Assembly (NCBI GenBank): GCA_003024985.2
Contig: PXIH01S0022948.1
Origin: Euperipatoides rowelli
Lineage: Eukaryota; Onychophora; Udeonychophora; Euonychophora; Peripatopsidae
DNA: 10,438 bases
Strand: one strand, 5' to 3'
Made by a program: the position numbers and the translations under genes. This document shows positions 1 to 6,567 of the stretch, piece after piece. Within the stretch, counting starts at the first letter, position 1; each line of letters begins with the position of its first letter. Below the pieces are notes generated by a model. That model did not search any database. It saw nothing but the letters and a program-made list of their open reading frames with translations, and was not told the DNA's origin.

Positions 1-244
1 GTCATTTTTTTTAATTCTACCTTTCCGATGACGTATAAAATTATCCATATTATTTTAAGTCAAATTGACTAAGCAGACTTTGTCACATGACATAACCAGG
101 TATGGTGATGTGTGGATAAGCAGGGTAATCGTAGAGTTTTATTTTCTCAAACAAATCATTTTAATAAGATTAATTAAACAATATTATACAATAATTGTAA
201 CTCCGGGGGAAAAAAATCACTTTTCTCTTTTTTATTTTTTGCAG
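1..244. other. AT-rich non-coding flank
   Basis: No convincing gene. The only open frame crossing this stretch (65-283, +) has a composition typical of random AT-rich DNA and no recognisable domain. The segment ends in a long pyrimidine tract followed by AG at 243-244, which would make a good splice acceptor on the + strand. See the next entry for the conflicting readings of the DNA that follows. Confidence 0.5.
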
Positions 245-603
245 AATGAAAAGATAGTTTCCCACTTTCACTGGTCCAACTGACAGATGTCAAAGCTCTG
301 TTGACAACCTAGGTGAGATAGAACACCTCCCCTACCCCTAAGGGGACAAACATGACAAGCATTGCAGAAGTAAGTATATAACCCTAAGGGTGCAACCACC
401 TGATCTGTACAGAAAACAGAGGGGGAGAAGAGAAGATCAAACTGCACGGATTGTTGCTTGGAAAGCTTCACAAACATGGGGCAGGTCATGACCTTATTAA
501 AAGAGGCCTTTCTTCTTTTTAGATCAAGCTTGACAGGTCCTGTCTTACAAAATTCAAGGTGTGAAAAAGTGCTAAAAGGCATGAGTTTGGTGTAACCCAT
601 CAA
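245..603. other. GC-richer patch of unknown identity (possible exon, LTR-like or ORF relic)
   Basis: This patch is visibly less AT-rich than its surroundings and can be read in three ways. (1) As a + strand exon of 125 nt, 245-369, between a pyrimidine-tract AG acceptor (243-244) and a GTAAGT donor (370-375). It has stops in all three frames, so it would be non-coding. (2) As a + strand promoter and leader: TATATAA at 375-381, then a 39-codon ORF from ATG 476 to TAA 593-595. (3) As a 111-codon open frame on the - strand, 268-603, cysteine-rich towards its C-terminus and with no domain I recognise. Two CCCTAAGGG-type palindromes (335-345 and 381-391) lie 46 bp apart inside it. I do not know which reading is right, and it may simply be an old repeat copy. 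Confidence 0.3.
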
Positions 604-1930
604 ATTAAAATGTCACTAAATGATATGGAAAAAAGACTTCCCCCCTCCCCTCCACGGTCTCCACCACCCTCTCCTTCAGAATGAACTGCTTTTCAATGAA
701 CTTACTTTACAGTAAATTTTTAACTTTTTTATTTATTTTGTCTATATTAGAAATCCATTGAAATGTTTAACAGTAAAGAGCAAAATGAAGTCTCAACTCA
801 CCCATTTAACAAAATAGACCAAACACATTCCTAGAAGTTAGTTACGACTAGTTTACTTCAAGTATCAAGAAAGAGTTCTTTTACTCTACAATATATAAAC
901 ATTTGAAGAGAAGAAAGACAGCATTCTGTGAACACCTGTAACAACTGTTTAGAGCATTCACACATCCCAAATAGAAAAAATATAACAAAATACAACTTTT
1001 TGCTCATCATTTAGACGGAGAATGTTTCTCTTTATACAGAAAAGAAATTACTGCTTTTAAACATATTAATACAGAACATGCAATTACTTGCTATACAAAC
1101 AAAATAAACAATTTATACAGTGGCTACAAAGACCAACTTTCTACTTGGATTTGAATATTTCATTTAGGGATATCCACAATCTTGTGATAGAAATCCAAAG
1201 GAAAACAATTCTGTAAATTATGAAAAGTAATAATACCAAATAAAGAAATTGGAATATTTACATAACTCCTGTAAATTTAATTAATAGCTAAAAAACATAA
1301 TCAATATTACTGTCGATGTTTAACGCCGGGGTGTGTACAGTGGCATCGTTTTAATCTAAGGAGTCCTCTCATTGGTGCACAAAGCTAATGTTCAACATTC
1401 GAAATACAAAGAATTAAAAAAAAAATCTGAAGAAAAGGCACAGCTTAATTTATATTGGGAGCATTATAAGACCCTCCCCCCTTCACATTAAAAAAAAAAA
1501 AAAAAAAACATTAAGAAGTAAACACAATTACATTTTTTAAAGAAAGATTTAAATAAATCAAGTGATTGTCTAAAATTGTAATATTTGTAAATTAAAAAAA
1601 AAAAAAAAAACTTATTCGATGAAAATTTTATTTTACCAAATAATTAATAATTAGATTAAAACTATAAGTTGCTGTTAGTGGTAAACTTTTTGTAAACAAA
1701 AACTCTATAGTATCTGCCTAAAAAATTCAGGATCTAAATATTAAATGGTCTGATTCACAAAGAGTCTTTAAGGGAGCGGTGGGGGTAAGGAAGGGCAGTC
1801 CCCCCCCCCCTCCCTACTGAAAAATTAAACCAAAGAAAAATGGAGGTATTTAATATAAAATTGGCCATCTTTAATAATCTTAGAAGTGTGAAGTCTTGAT
1901 GGCTTTAAGTTTGTTTATGTCTCGCTTCAT
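604..1930. other. AT-rich non-coding DNA with homopolymer runs
   Basis: I see no gene here. The stretch contains long A runs at 1490-1508 and 1594-1610, a C run at 1800-1810, and a G-rich patch around 1774-1797. All frames are closed by frequent stops. The A runs could be tails of very old retroposed copies, but I could not match any body sequence to them. At 1862-1872 there is an 11-bp inverted match to the AAGATGGCCAA found in the repeat at 2554-2564, too short to interpret. Confidence 0.55.
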
Positions 1931-1931
1931 T

Positions 1932-2000
1932 AAAAATGGTCGATAATTTATTTAAAAAGGCCACCAAAAAAAAAAATTTCAAAAAATTTGAAATTTTCAT
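1932..2000 (+). repeat. Dispersed direct repeat, copy 1 (about 69 bp)
   Basis: Begins AAAAATGGTCGATAATTTAT and matches 3134-3202 nearly base for base in the same orientation, including the following AAAAAGGCCACC segment and the A/T-rich tail. Similarity stops on both sides, so the two copies are 1.2 kb apart with different neighbours. The tail contains a perfect inverted repeat, AAAATTTC (1973-1980) against GAAATTTT (1990-1997), with a 9-nt loop. Confidence 0.75.
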
Positions 2001-2490
2001 AAAAACGTAATTTTTTAAGTTCCCCCACCCTAATTTTTAAATAATCAAATTTTTAATTCTTATGCCCAAAACTTATGTAATTTGAATGAATTATTATCTA
2101 AAATTAAGTTTTATGTATATAATTTTAATTTATAATATTATTTTAGAAAAATAGAATATTTAAAAAAAAAATCACTAATTAAAATTTTACATTCTTACTT
2201 AAATTTTTAAATATGTCTGCTGACAATAAACAAAAACATTTATTAATTTATCATGATTTAAAATGGATAACAGCCTTATTTTATTTCTATAATCCTAACC
2301 TTAACCTTACCCTGAACCATAACTCTTACTAGTATGCTCCAACACTATGATAAGAGGTGAAATAGTCAGTGTGGGGGAAGGGGGGGGGAGGTGAAATAGA
2401 CAGGTGAGGGGTTATTAAAAAGTGCCAAATAAAGTCTTGAATATTGCAATTTAATGGTATCATGATGTCAGTAAGTGTAATTTACCACTT
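2001..2490. other. AT-rich non-coding DNA with telomere-like and G-rich patches
   Basis: No gene seen. At 2291-2330 there is a degenerate run of CCTAACC/CTTAACC/TTACCCTGAACC type, reminiscent of a decayed TTAGGG-like array but far from perfect. At 2354-2399 the 12-mer GAGGTGAAATAG occurs twice with a 34-bp period (2354-2365, 2388-2399), and the spacer is almost pure G (2371-2388). That spacer could form a G-quadruplex together with the GAGGGG just downstream. Confidence 0.5.
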
Positions 2491-3240
2491 CTGTCTCACT
2501 TCCGCTTCCGGTAATGTTACTTCCGGGTCAAAGGTCACTTCCGGTTCGAATCCAAGATGGCCAACTTCCGGTTCCTGTTTTAACTAGGTTTAAGGGGTTT
2601 TAAGAGGAAATGATGTCATATGATGCTATATTATGTTGTATTATGGGTAATATATATCCCATAATGCATTATAAAATCCAAGATGGCCGACTTCTGGTTC
2701 CTATTTTTGCTAGGTTTAAGGGATTTTTAGACCAGAAATGACATTATTTCAGATTTTCAACTTCCGGATTAGGTCCCTCCCACATTTTCTATCTCACCTT
2801 CCCATCATACAAAATTCAAGGTGGAGGACACTGGAAGTGTGCAAAAAACTTAGAAAAAATTTTCAGAGAAATATTTTTTTCTTGCTTACTTCCACTTCCA
2901 GGCTATGCCCCGCCCATATTTTCTAGCTCATCTTCCCATCATGCAAAATTCAAGAAGGCAGACCGAAAGTGCACAGAAACATGCACGAAAAACATTTTTT
3001 CATGAAAATTGTATAACTCGTTAATTTATTCAAAATGGCGGAATGGACAGGGTCACTTACCCATAATGCAAAAAATCCAAGATGGCCACCAAAATTTTTT
3101 ACTAAGTCCTTAATTATTCAAAATGGTGGGGTCAAAATGGCCGATAATTTATTTAAAAAGGCCACCAAAAAAAAATTTTTCAAAAAATTTTGAAATTTTC
3201 ATAATTTTATAATTTATTCAAAATGGAGGCTATGACCCCT
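2490..3240 (+). repeat. Degenerate ~130-bp tandem repeat with ETS-like and YY1-like motifs
   Basis: The core CCCAT(A/C)AT followed by AAA..TCCAAGATGGC or a diverged form starts near 2658, 2801, 2935 and 3060, that is at intervals of 143, 134 and 125 bp. The best-aligned adjacent pair begins at 2761 and 2895 (period 134). Another aligned pair starts at 2549 and 2675 (period 126), sharing GGTTCCT and CTAGGTTTAAGGG segments. CTTCCGG appears at 2505, 2520, 2538, 2565 and 2761, and once more just outside at 3338. AAGATGGCC appears at 2554, 2680 and 3079, and AAAATGGC at 3032 and 3134. All are on the + strand. There is no coding capacity. It may be a satellite, an old mobile-element copy, or a viral terminal region; the sequence alone does not decide. 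Confidence 0.7.
3134..3202 (+). repeat. Dispersed direct repeat, copy 2
   Basis: Same-orientation partner of 1932-2000 (AAAATGGCCGATAATTTATT and onwards). It overlaps the end of the 130-bp tandem array, so this unit probably belongs to the same repeat family, and the 1932 copy is then an isolated member outside the array. Confidence 0.75.
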
Positions 3241-3357
3241 CAAGTATTTTAAAGGTAGGGTTTAAAGTCCTATCTAATTAGCATATTTAAAATCTTCAAA
3301 ACTGAGTTGACAACAAGGTGTGAAAAGATTCAAGTGACTTCCGGGGAAAAAGACAGG
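3241..3357. other. Presumed junction between repeat array and viral element
   Basis: No gene and no recognisable terminal inverted repeat. The left end of the Polinton-like element should lie here or inside the repeat array, because the first viral-style promoter starts just after. One further CTTCCGG occurs at 3338-3344. With only one end in the window, the terminus cannot be placed. Confidence 0.35.
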
Positions 3358-3391
3358 AGCCAATCAAATTGCATCTTAATTTTGATTGGCT
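3358..3391. promoter_or_regulatory. Inverted CCAAT pair (11-bp perfect palindrome arms)
   Basis: AGCCAATCAAA (3358-3368) and TTTGATTGGCT (3381-3391) are exact reverse complements around a 12-nt loop. The two arms present oppositely oriented CCAATCA boxes, the binding site type of the trimeric factor NF-Y. A third CCAAT box in reverse (ATTGG, 3469-3473) lies between this palindrome and the TATA box at 3519. Confidence 0.6.
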
Positions 3392-3468
3392 AAAAAGTGT
3401 GGACCCTAAGATGACATGCACGGACTGCAGTGAAGGCATATGCTAATTTTTAAGTGGTAAAGACACTA

Positions 3469-3526
3469 ATTGGCTAAGCTCTAAAGTGATGTCACTAAGT
3501 TTCAATCTGACCCTAGTGTATAAAAA
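3469..3526 (+). promoter_or_regulatory. Promoter of gene A: CCAAT and TATA box
   Basis: ATTGGCT at 3469-3475 (CCAAT on the - strand), a CRE/ATF-like TGATGTCA near 3487, and TATAAAAA at 3519-3526. Transcription would start near 3549. This puts the ATG at 3539 upstream of the mRNA and makes ATG 3614 the first usable start of gene A. Confidence 0.6.
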
Positions 3527-3613
3527 CCCCATTGAATAATGTTATGTCACTATTTCCTCTACTACTACCATAGAGAGCACCTTCCTGTGTTATTTTCAAA
3601 GCCTTTCATTACG

Positions 3614-4817
3614 ATGTCAATCTTCACCGCCAACATCACCTCAAATTCTGGGACCTCTGAAGCCTCCTCCGCTGATGTATCCAATGCTGTTAGCGTTATC
3701 GTGAACACGTTCAGACATGAAGGCCCTTAGTCCTAATGCTGGCAACACTATACTAAGTGTGGCAGGGGTGGAGACCCTCAACCGCAGTGACCTAACTCCG
3801 GTGATGGAGACTCTCATCTCCCAAGATATTGACGGGCTTTTAGTTACCCTTCTCCAGACAAAGTGAACTGAGTTGGAATGTCAAATCACCACACAGTGTG
3901 AAGTCATGGTGCTAGTGGCAATGGAGAAGTACCAATTGGAGAAGGAGCTGGAGGTCAAGGCTAAAGAAATCGGTATGTATTTTTAAAAATATTTTTTAAG
4001 TCTTTTTTTTATTTTACAATATGTGTTATACTCATTATCAAAAATATTTTCTAAGTCTTTTTTTATTTCGGTATATGTTTTATTAGATACTCAATTTTTT
4101 TTTATTTTTTTTTTTAGAAAATCTTAAGTTTTCCAAGGTGGAAGTATAAGTCATCACCATCAAGGATGATATCCCATCACCAGCACTAACAGCTACACTC
4201 ATGTGTGTTTATTTTCTGTGTAGTGACTTCGCTGTAGAGGGGAGGGAATTCTGTGCAAACCCAGACCATTACTAGGATGGGTTTCCACAACCAATACCTG
4301 ACTTCAGTGATCTAGAGTTTGAAGTAAATCCAGTGGATTCTACCATCACCTCTATGATGTTACCCTCACTCACTAAACACCATCTCCCCATCTCAAGACT
4401 CCATCACCCTAACACCCTCACTCACCTCCACACCGATGGATGCCAGGCATCCTCTACACCAACACCTCTACCATCCTCTACACTGCCATCCTCTACAGCA
4501 CCATCCACCCAAGTCACTACACTGGACAACCAGCAAATTCCATGCTCTCTCATTCCAGTTAATATGAAGAGGAAAGCTATATCTATAAATGCTATGATCG
4601 AGGATGTGATCAACCGACATCCGAGATCGACTATTTTTGTAATGAGCACTTACCTGCTAATCAATTAGGTCATCTGGAGATATACAATGCCTACCACGGT
4701 ATCACAGCCCCGATAAAACATCAAAGGATATACATTCCTCTACTAAAAACAAGAAGGAAAAAAAAATCTCCTAAACCCAAAGCAAAAAAATTAAAACTTA
4801 TCCTGCCTAAGCCATAA
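3614..4817 (+). pseudogene. Gene A: decayed spliced gene, heptad-like segment plus basic tail, unknown family
   Basis: Not recognised as a named family. Two exons, 3614-3972 and 4118-4817. The start MSIFTANITS at 3614 is chosen because it is the first ATG after the predicted cap site. Exon 1 ends in a Glu/Lys/Leu-rich segment with heptad-like spacing (MEKYQLEKELEVKAKEI), which continues in frame across the splice. Exon 2 carries a Ser/Thr/Pro-rich middle (about 4456-4530). A C-terminal frame then ends in KTRRKKKSPKPKAKKLKL, a probable nuclear localisation or DNA-binding tail. Lesions: a frameshift near 3717-3730, stops at 3864, 4147 and 4273, and a frameshift between about 4600 and 4630. Its position outside the capsid block, with its own promoter and an intron, suggests an early or regulatory viral gene; this is inference. 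That the exons form one gene is supported by in-frame splicing but unproven. Confidence 0.5.
3973..4117 (+). other. Spliceosomal intron in gene A, built from a ~55-bp tandem duplication
   Basis: GTATGT donor at 3973-3978, and a T-rich tract ending in TTTTTAG at 4111-4117. Removing 145 bp keeps the reading frame, and the heptad-like pattern runs through the junction. Most of the intron is two imperfect copies of one unit, starting AAAAATATTTTTTAAG at 3985 and AAAAATATTTTCTAAG at 4040 (period 55), each followed by a T run and a TATACTCAT/GATACTCAA tail. Confidence 0.6.
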
Positions 4818-4840
4818 GCCTTCATTACAACATCTCCTCT

Positions 4841-4874
4841 AACCTGATTGGATAACTAACCTGATTGAATAACT
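4841..4874 (+). repeat. 17-bp tandem duplication carrying CCAAT boxes
   Basis: AACCTGATTGGATAACT (4841-4857) is followed immediately by AACCTGATTGAATAACT (4858-4874), with a single mismatch. The first copy contains an ATTGG (reverse CCAAT) that the second has lost by G to A. It lies in the promoter of gene B. Confidence 0.75.
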
Positions 4875-4953
4875 CTACTAACCAATTAAAAGTAAGCAAC
4901 AACCTAATGAACTTTTTTTTAGCCAATCATATAAGGGATATCTCATATATAAA
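4845..4953 (+). promoter_or_regulatory. Promoter of gene B: inverted CCAAT boxes and TATA box
   Basis: TGATTGG at 4845-4851, CCAAT at 4882-4886, CCAATCA at 4923-4929, and TATATAAA at 4946-4953. The expected cap site is near 4976 and the first ATG is at 5002. The TATA region (TATATAAACTTTCAAATAAA) closely resembles that of gene C (TATATAAACTTCAAAAAAAA). The AATAAA at 4960-4965 falls inside this promoter and could double as a polyadenylation signal for gene A. Confidence 0.6.
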
Positions 4954-5001
4954 CTTTCAAATAAAATTTAATATATTATTTTCCACTAGCTGTTTGAAAA
5001 A

Positions 5002-5292
5002 ATGTATATTACAATGGGTACTTCAAATGATTTAGAAGCTACTTCAGTCGAGATGCAATTTAATCATGCACTTCTTATAACAAGACGACCGGTATCAATG
5101 GCTTACATGCTTAAATGGTTCTCTATAACACAAATCCTATATATGTTAATAATAACATTAATGTCTCTTATAAGGACTTTGAATCCAATGGATGATATTT
5201 GTTCTGCACTAAACATTACCCACAACTATACAGTATTAACCAATCAAACAGAAGGTGTATTATCATTGGTTAACTCATCTTCAACGAATTAA
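5002..5292 (+). CDS. Gene B: predicted small type II membrane glycoprotein, 96 aa, unknown family
   Basis: Open frame with no lesion, starting at the first ATG after the predicted cap site. I do not recognise the family. Residues 1-33 form a polar N-terminus ending with an RR pair (28-29). Residues about 34-57 form a hydrophobic segment (AYMLKWFSITQILYMLIITL and on), long enough to span a membrane. The last ~38 residues contain four N-glycosylation sequons: NIT (71), NYT (75), NQT (81) and NSS (91). The RR before the segment and sequons after it fit an N-in, C-out orientation. A single arginine follows the segment, so the topology is not certain. It lies between genes A and C with its own TATA box 56 bp upstream. 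A surface or secretory-pathway role is inferred from these features only. Confidence 0.6.
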   Translation: MYITMGTSNDLEATSVEMQFNHALLITRRPVSMAYMLKWFSITQILYMLIITLMSLIRTLNPMDDICSALNITHNYTVLTNQTEGVLSLVNSSSTN

Positions 5293-5296
5293 GCTA

Positions 5297-5350
5297 TGAT
5301 TGGTTAATATCTTCTCGTCCAATCAAAATGAGAGGTGAGTGGTATATAAA
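5297..5350 (+). promoter_or_regulatory. Promoter of gene C: inverted CCAAT pair and TATA box
   Basis: TGATTGG at 5297-5303 and CCAATCA at 5319-5325 form an inverted pair just before TATATAAA at 5343-5350. The predicted cap site is near 5373, giving a leader of about 180 nt before ATG 5555. The leader contains the 13-mer AACTACTATTGAA twice (5459-5471, 5486-5498; period 27). This is the same architecture as the promoters of genes A and B. Confidence 0.6.
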
Positions 5351-5554
5351 CTTCAAAAAAAATTTTCTATCATATTTCACTGCTGATACTTGAACTATCT
5401 CTTATTCCAAATTATTGTATATTATTATTTCACCGCTGTTTGAATTGTGTTTTATGCCAACTACTATTGAACTGTATTTTATTTAAACTACTATTGAAGC
5501 ATCAAGAGTTATTCCAAAAATTAATATTCTAACATTTATCAGAAAAGTAATGAA

Positions 5555-6325
5555 ATGTTTCCACATTATAATGCGGCGAGTTCCGCACTTGAAAATAAAA
5601 TTTCATCTCAATCCATGAATCATTATACCGATTACCAACCAGGAGATGGACCTACCAATCATTATGTGTACCCACTACCACCCTATCAAGCACCAACCAA
5701 TCATTATGCGGAGCCACTACCGATTTATCCACCACCACTTACCCGGAACTGATCAGTACCACTACCGACTACACCTCCTGCTGAAAGTAATATTCCATTG
5801 GACTTTAATGAAATCCATAAATCAATACATCTACTCATATCCAAAATGGGAAGAATTTTTAATTTCAAAGACCAGTTAACTTACGAATGTTATAATCATA
5901 TTAAAAGTGTTTATGCAGTGATGAAAGATTTCTAAAAGAAAATCAATCTCTCATTTAAAACCAAACTCTATTAATCATTTTAATTTTATTCAATGTATTC
6001 ACCAGTCTATATATTTTGATTTAATGTTTATGTATAAAGAAAAGAAACCAAACGTAACTCCTGAAGAATTGAAATATAAATGTAAAAAATTATTATCTAA
6101 AATACTTTTACAAGAGACTATATTTATGACTTTAAATGAAGCAGGACTGATTGCAAATATTATCTAAATAGATAATTATCTAAATACATATGGTGAAAAT
6201 CCTCCATTGCATTCCATTTACTTCTATGAAAGAAATGGAATTTTTATTTTAATGTTAAAAATAATAATATGTTTTTATTTGAGGATGCCACAAATGAAAT
6301 TAATAAAAAATTTCCATCTAGTTGA
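5555..6325 (+). pseudogene. Gene C: Pro/Tyr-rich protein with duplicated PTNHY unit, decayed, unknown family
   Basis: I do not recognise the family. The N-terminal 65 codons hold an imperfect peptide duplication, PTNHYVYPLPPY (33-44) and PTNHYAEPLPIY (47-58), plus a related NHYTDY at about 22-27. Each unit ends in an LPxY sequence, similar to tyrosine motifs bound by WW-domain (NEDD4-type) ubiquitin ligases; this is resemblance only. After an in-frame TGA at 5750-5752 the same frame continues through a Pro-rich stretch to a region predicted by eye to be helical, ending at TAA 5933. The reading then moves to another frame (about 5931-6250, with an in-frame TAA at 6165) and finally to a third, ending at TGA 6323. 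So there are two stops and two frameshifts in about 255 codons. Whether all segments belong to one gene is inferred from continuity and from the shared promoter and polyA signal. Confidence 0.45.
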
Positions 6326-6379
6326 AAAATAAAAACTAGAGTTATAAATTTCATGTTGTAAATATATTTCTTTAAAAAA

Positions 6380-6385
6380 AATAAA
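6380..6385 (+). terminator. Polyadenylation signal AATAAA after gene C
   Basis: AATAAA preceded by an A-rich run and followed by CATTGTTTTT, a T/G-rich downstream element. It sits 55 bp after the last gene C stop. It is the best-placed polyA signal in the window. Confidence 0.5.
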
Positions 6386-6470
6386 CATTGTTTTTAAATC
6401 TTAATTTTTTTTCTATTTTTCTAATACACATACATTATTACAAGTTAGTATTTTTCTTCTAGCAAGGCCA

Positions 6471-6477
6471 TATAAAT
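6471..6477 (+). promoter_or_regulatory. Possible TATA box upstream of integrase
   Basis: TATAAAT about 97 bp before the integrase ATG at 6568, predicting a cap site near 6500. Unlike the promoters of genes A, B and C it has no clear CCAAT pair nearby. A pyrimidine tract ending in TTTCAG (6492-6497) could instead be a splice acceptor for an integrase leader. Confidence 0.3.
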
Positions 6478-6567
6478 GTTTGTATATTTTATTTCAGCTT
6501 AGTAGTTAGAATATGATATGCATCGGACGTATTAAATTTAGACTTCTCTGTTGGAGTAGGTGTTGTA

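Noticed and set aside
65-283. 72-codon + frame
   Set aside because: Phe/Ile/Tyr-rich translation typical of AT-rich non-coding DNA. It crosses the strong acceptor at 243-244 and has no promoter.
1490-1610. Retrotransposon (SINE/LINE) poly-A tails
   Set aside because: Long A runs are present, but no body sequence, internal promoter boxes or target-site duplication could be found next to them.
2291-2330. Telomeric repeat array
   Set aside because: Only a few degenerate CCTAACC/CTTAACC-like units; far too short and irregular for a true interstitial telomere tract.
2738-2926. 62-codon + frame
   Set aside because: Lies entirely within the 130-bp tandem repeat and is not maintained between repeat units.
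2490-3240. CRISPR-like array
   Set aside because: Units are about 130 bp, degenerate and without unique spacers, in an animal-type genome.
3539-3613. Upstream in-frame ATG that would extend gene A by 25 codons
   Set aside because: It lies only 20 bp after the start of the TATA box, so it would be upstream of the expected cap site.
4422-4649. 75-codon open frame on the - strand
   Set aside because: Antisense shadow of the Ser/Thr/Pro-rich part of gene A. Its composition (Val/Asp/Glu/Gly repeats) mirrors the sense-strand repeats and it has no promoter.
5750-5752. Programmed stop readthrough in gene C
   Set aside because: The same frame continues after TGA, but the following bases are not a known readthrough context, and the gene has other clear lesions. 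A plain nonsense mutation is simpler.
5646-5879. 77-codon + frame rich in His and Tyr
   Set aside because: Out-of-frame overlap of gene C. The duplicated PTNHY unit, which shows the true frame, lies in the other reading.
6492-6497. Splice acceptor before integrase
   Set aside because: TTTCAG after a pyrimidine-rich run is plausible, but no matching donor or upstream coding exon could be shown.
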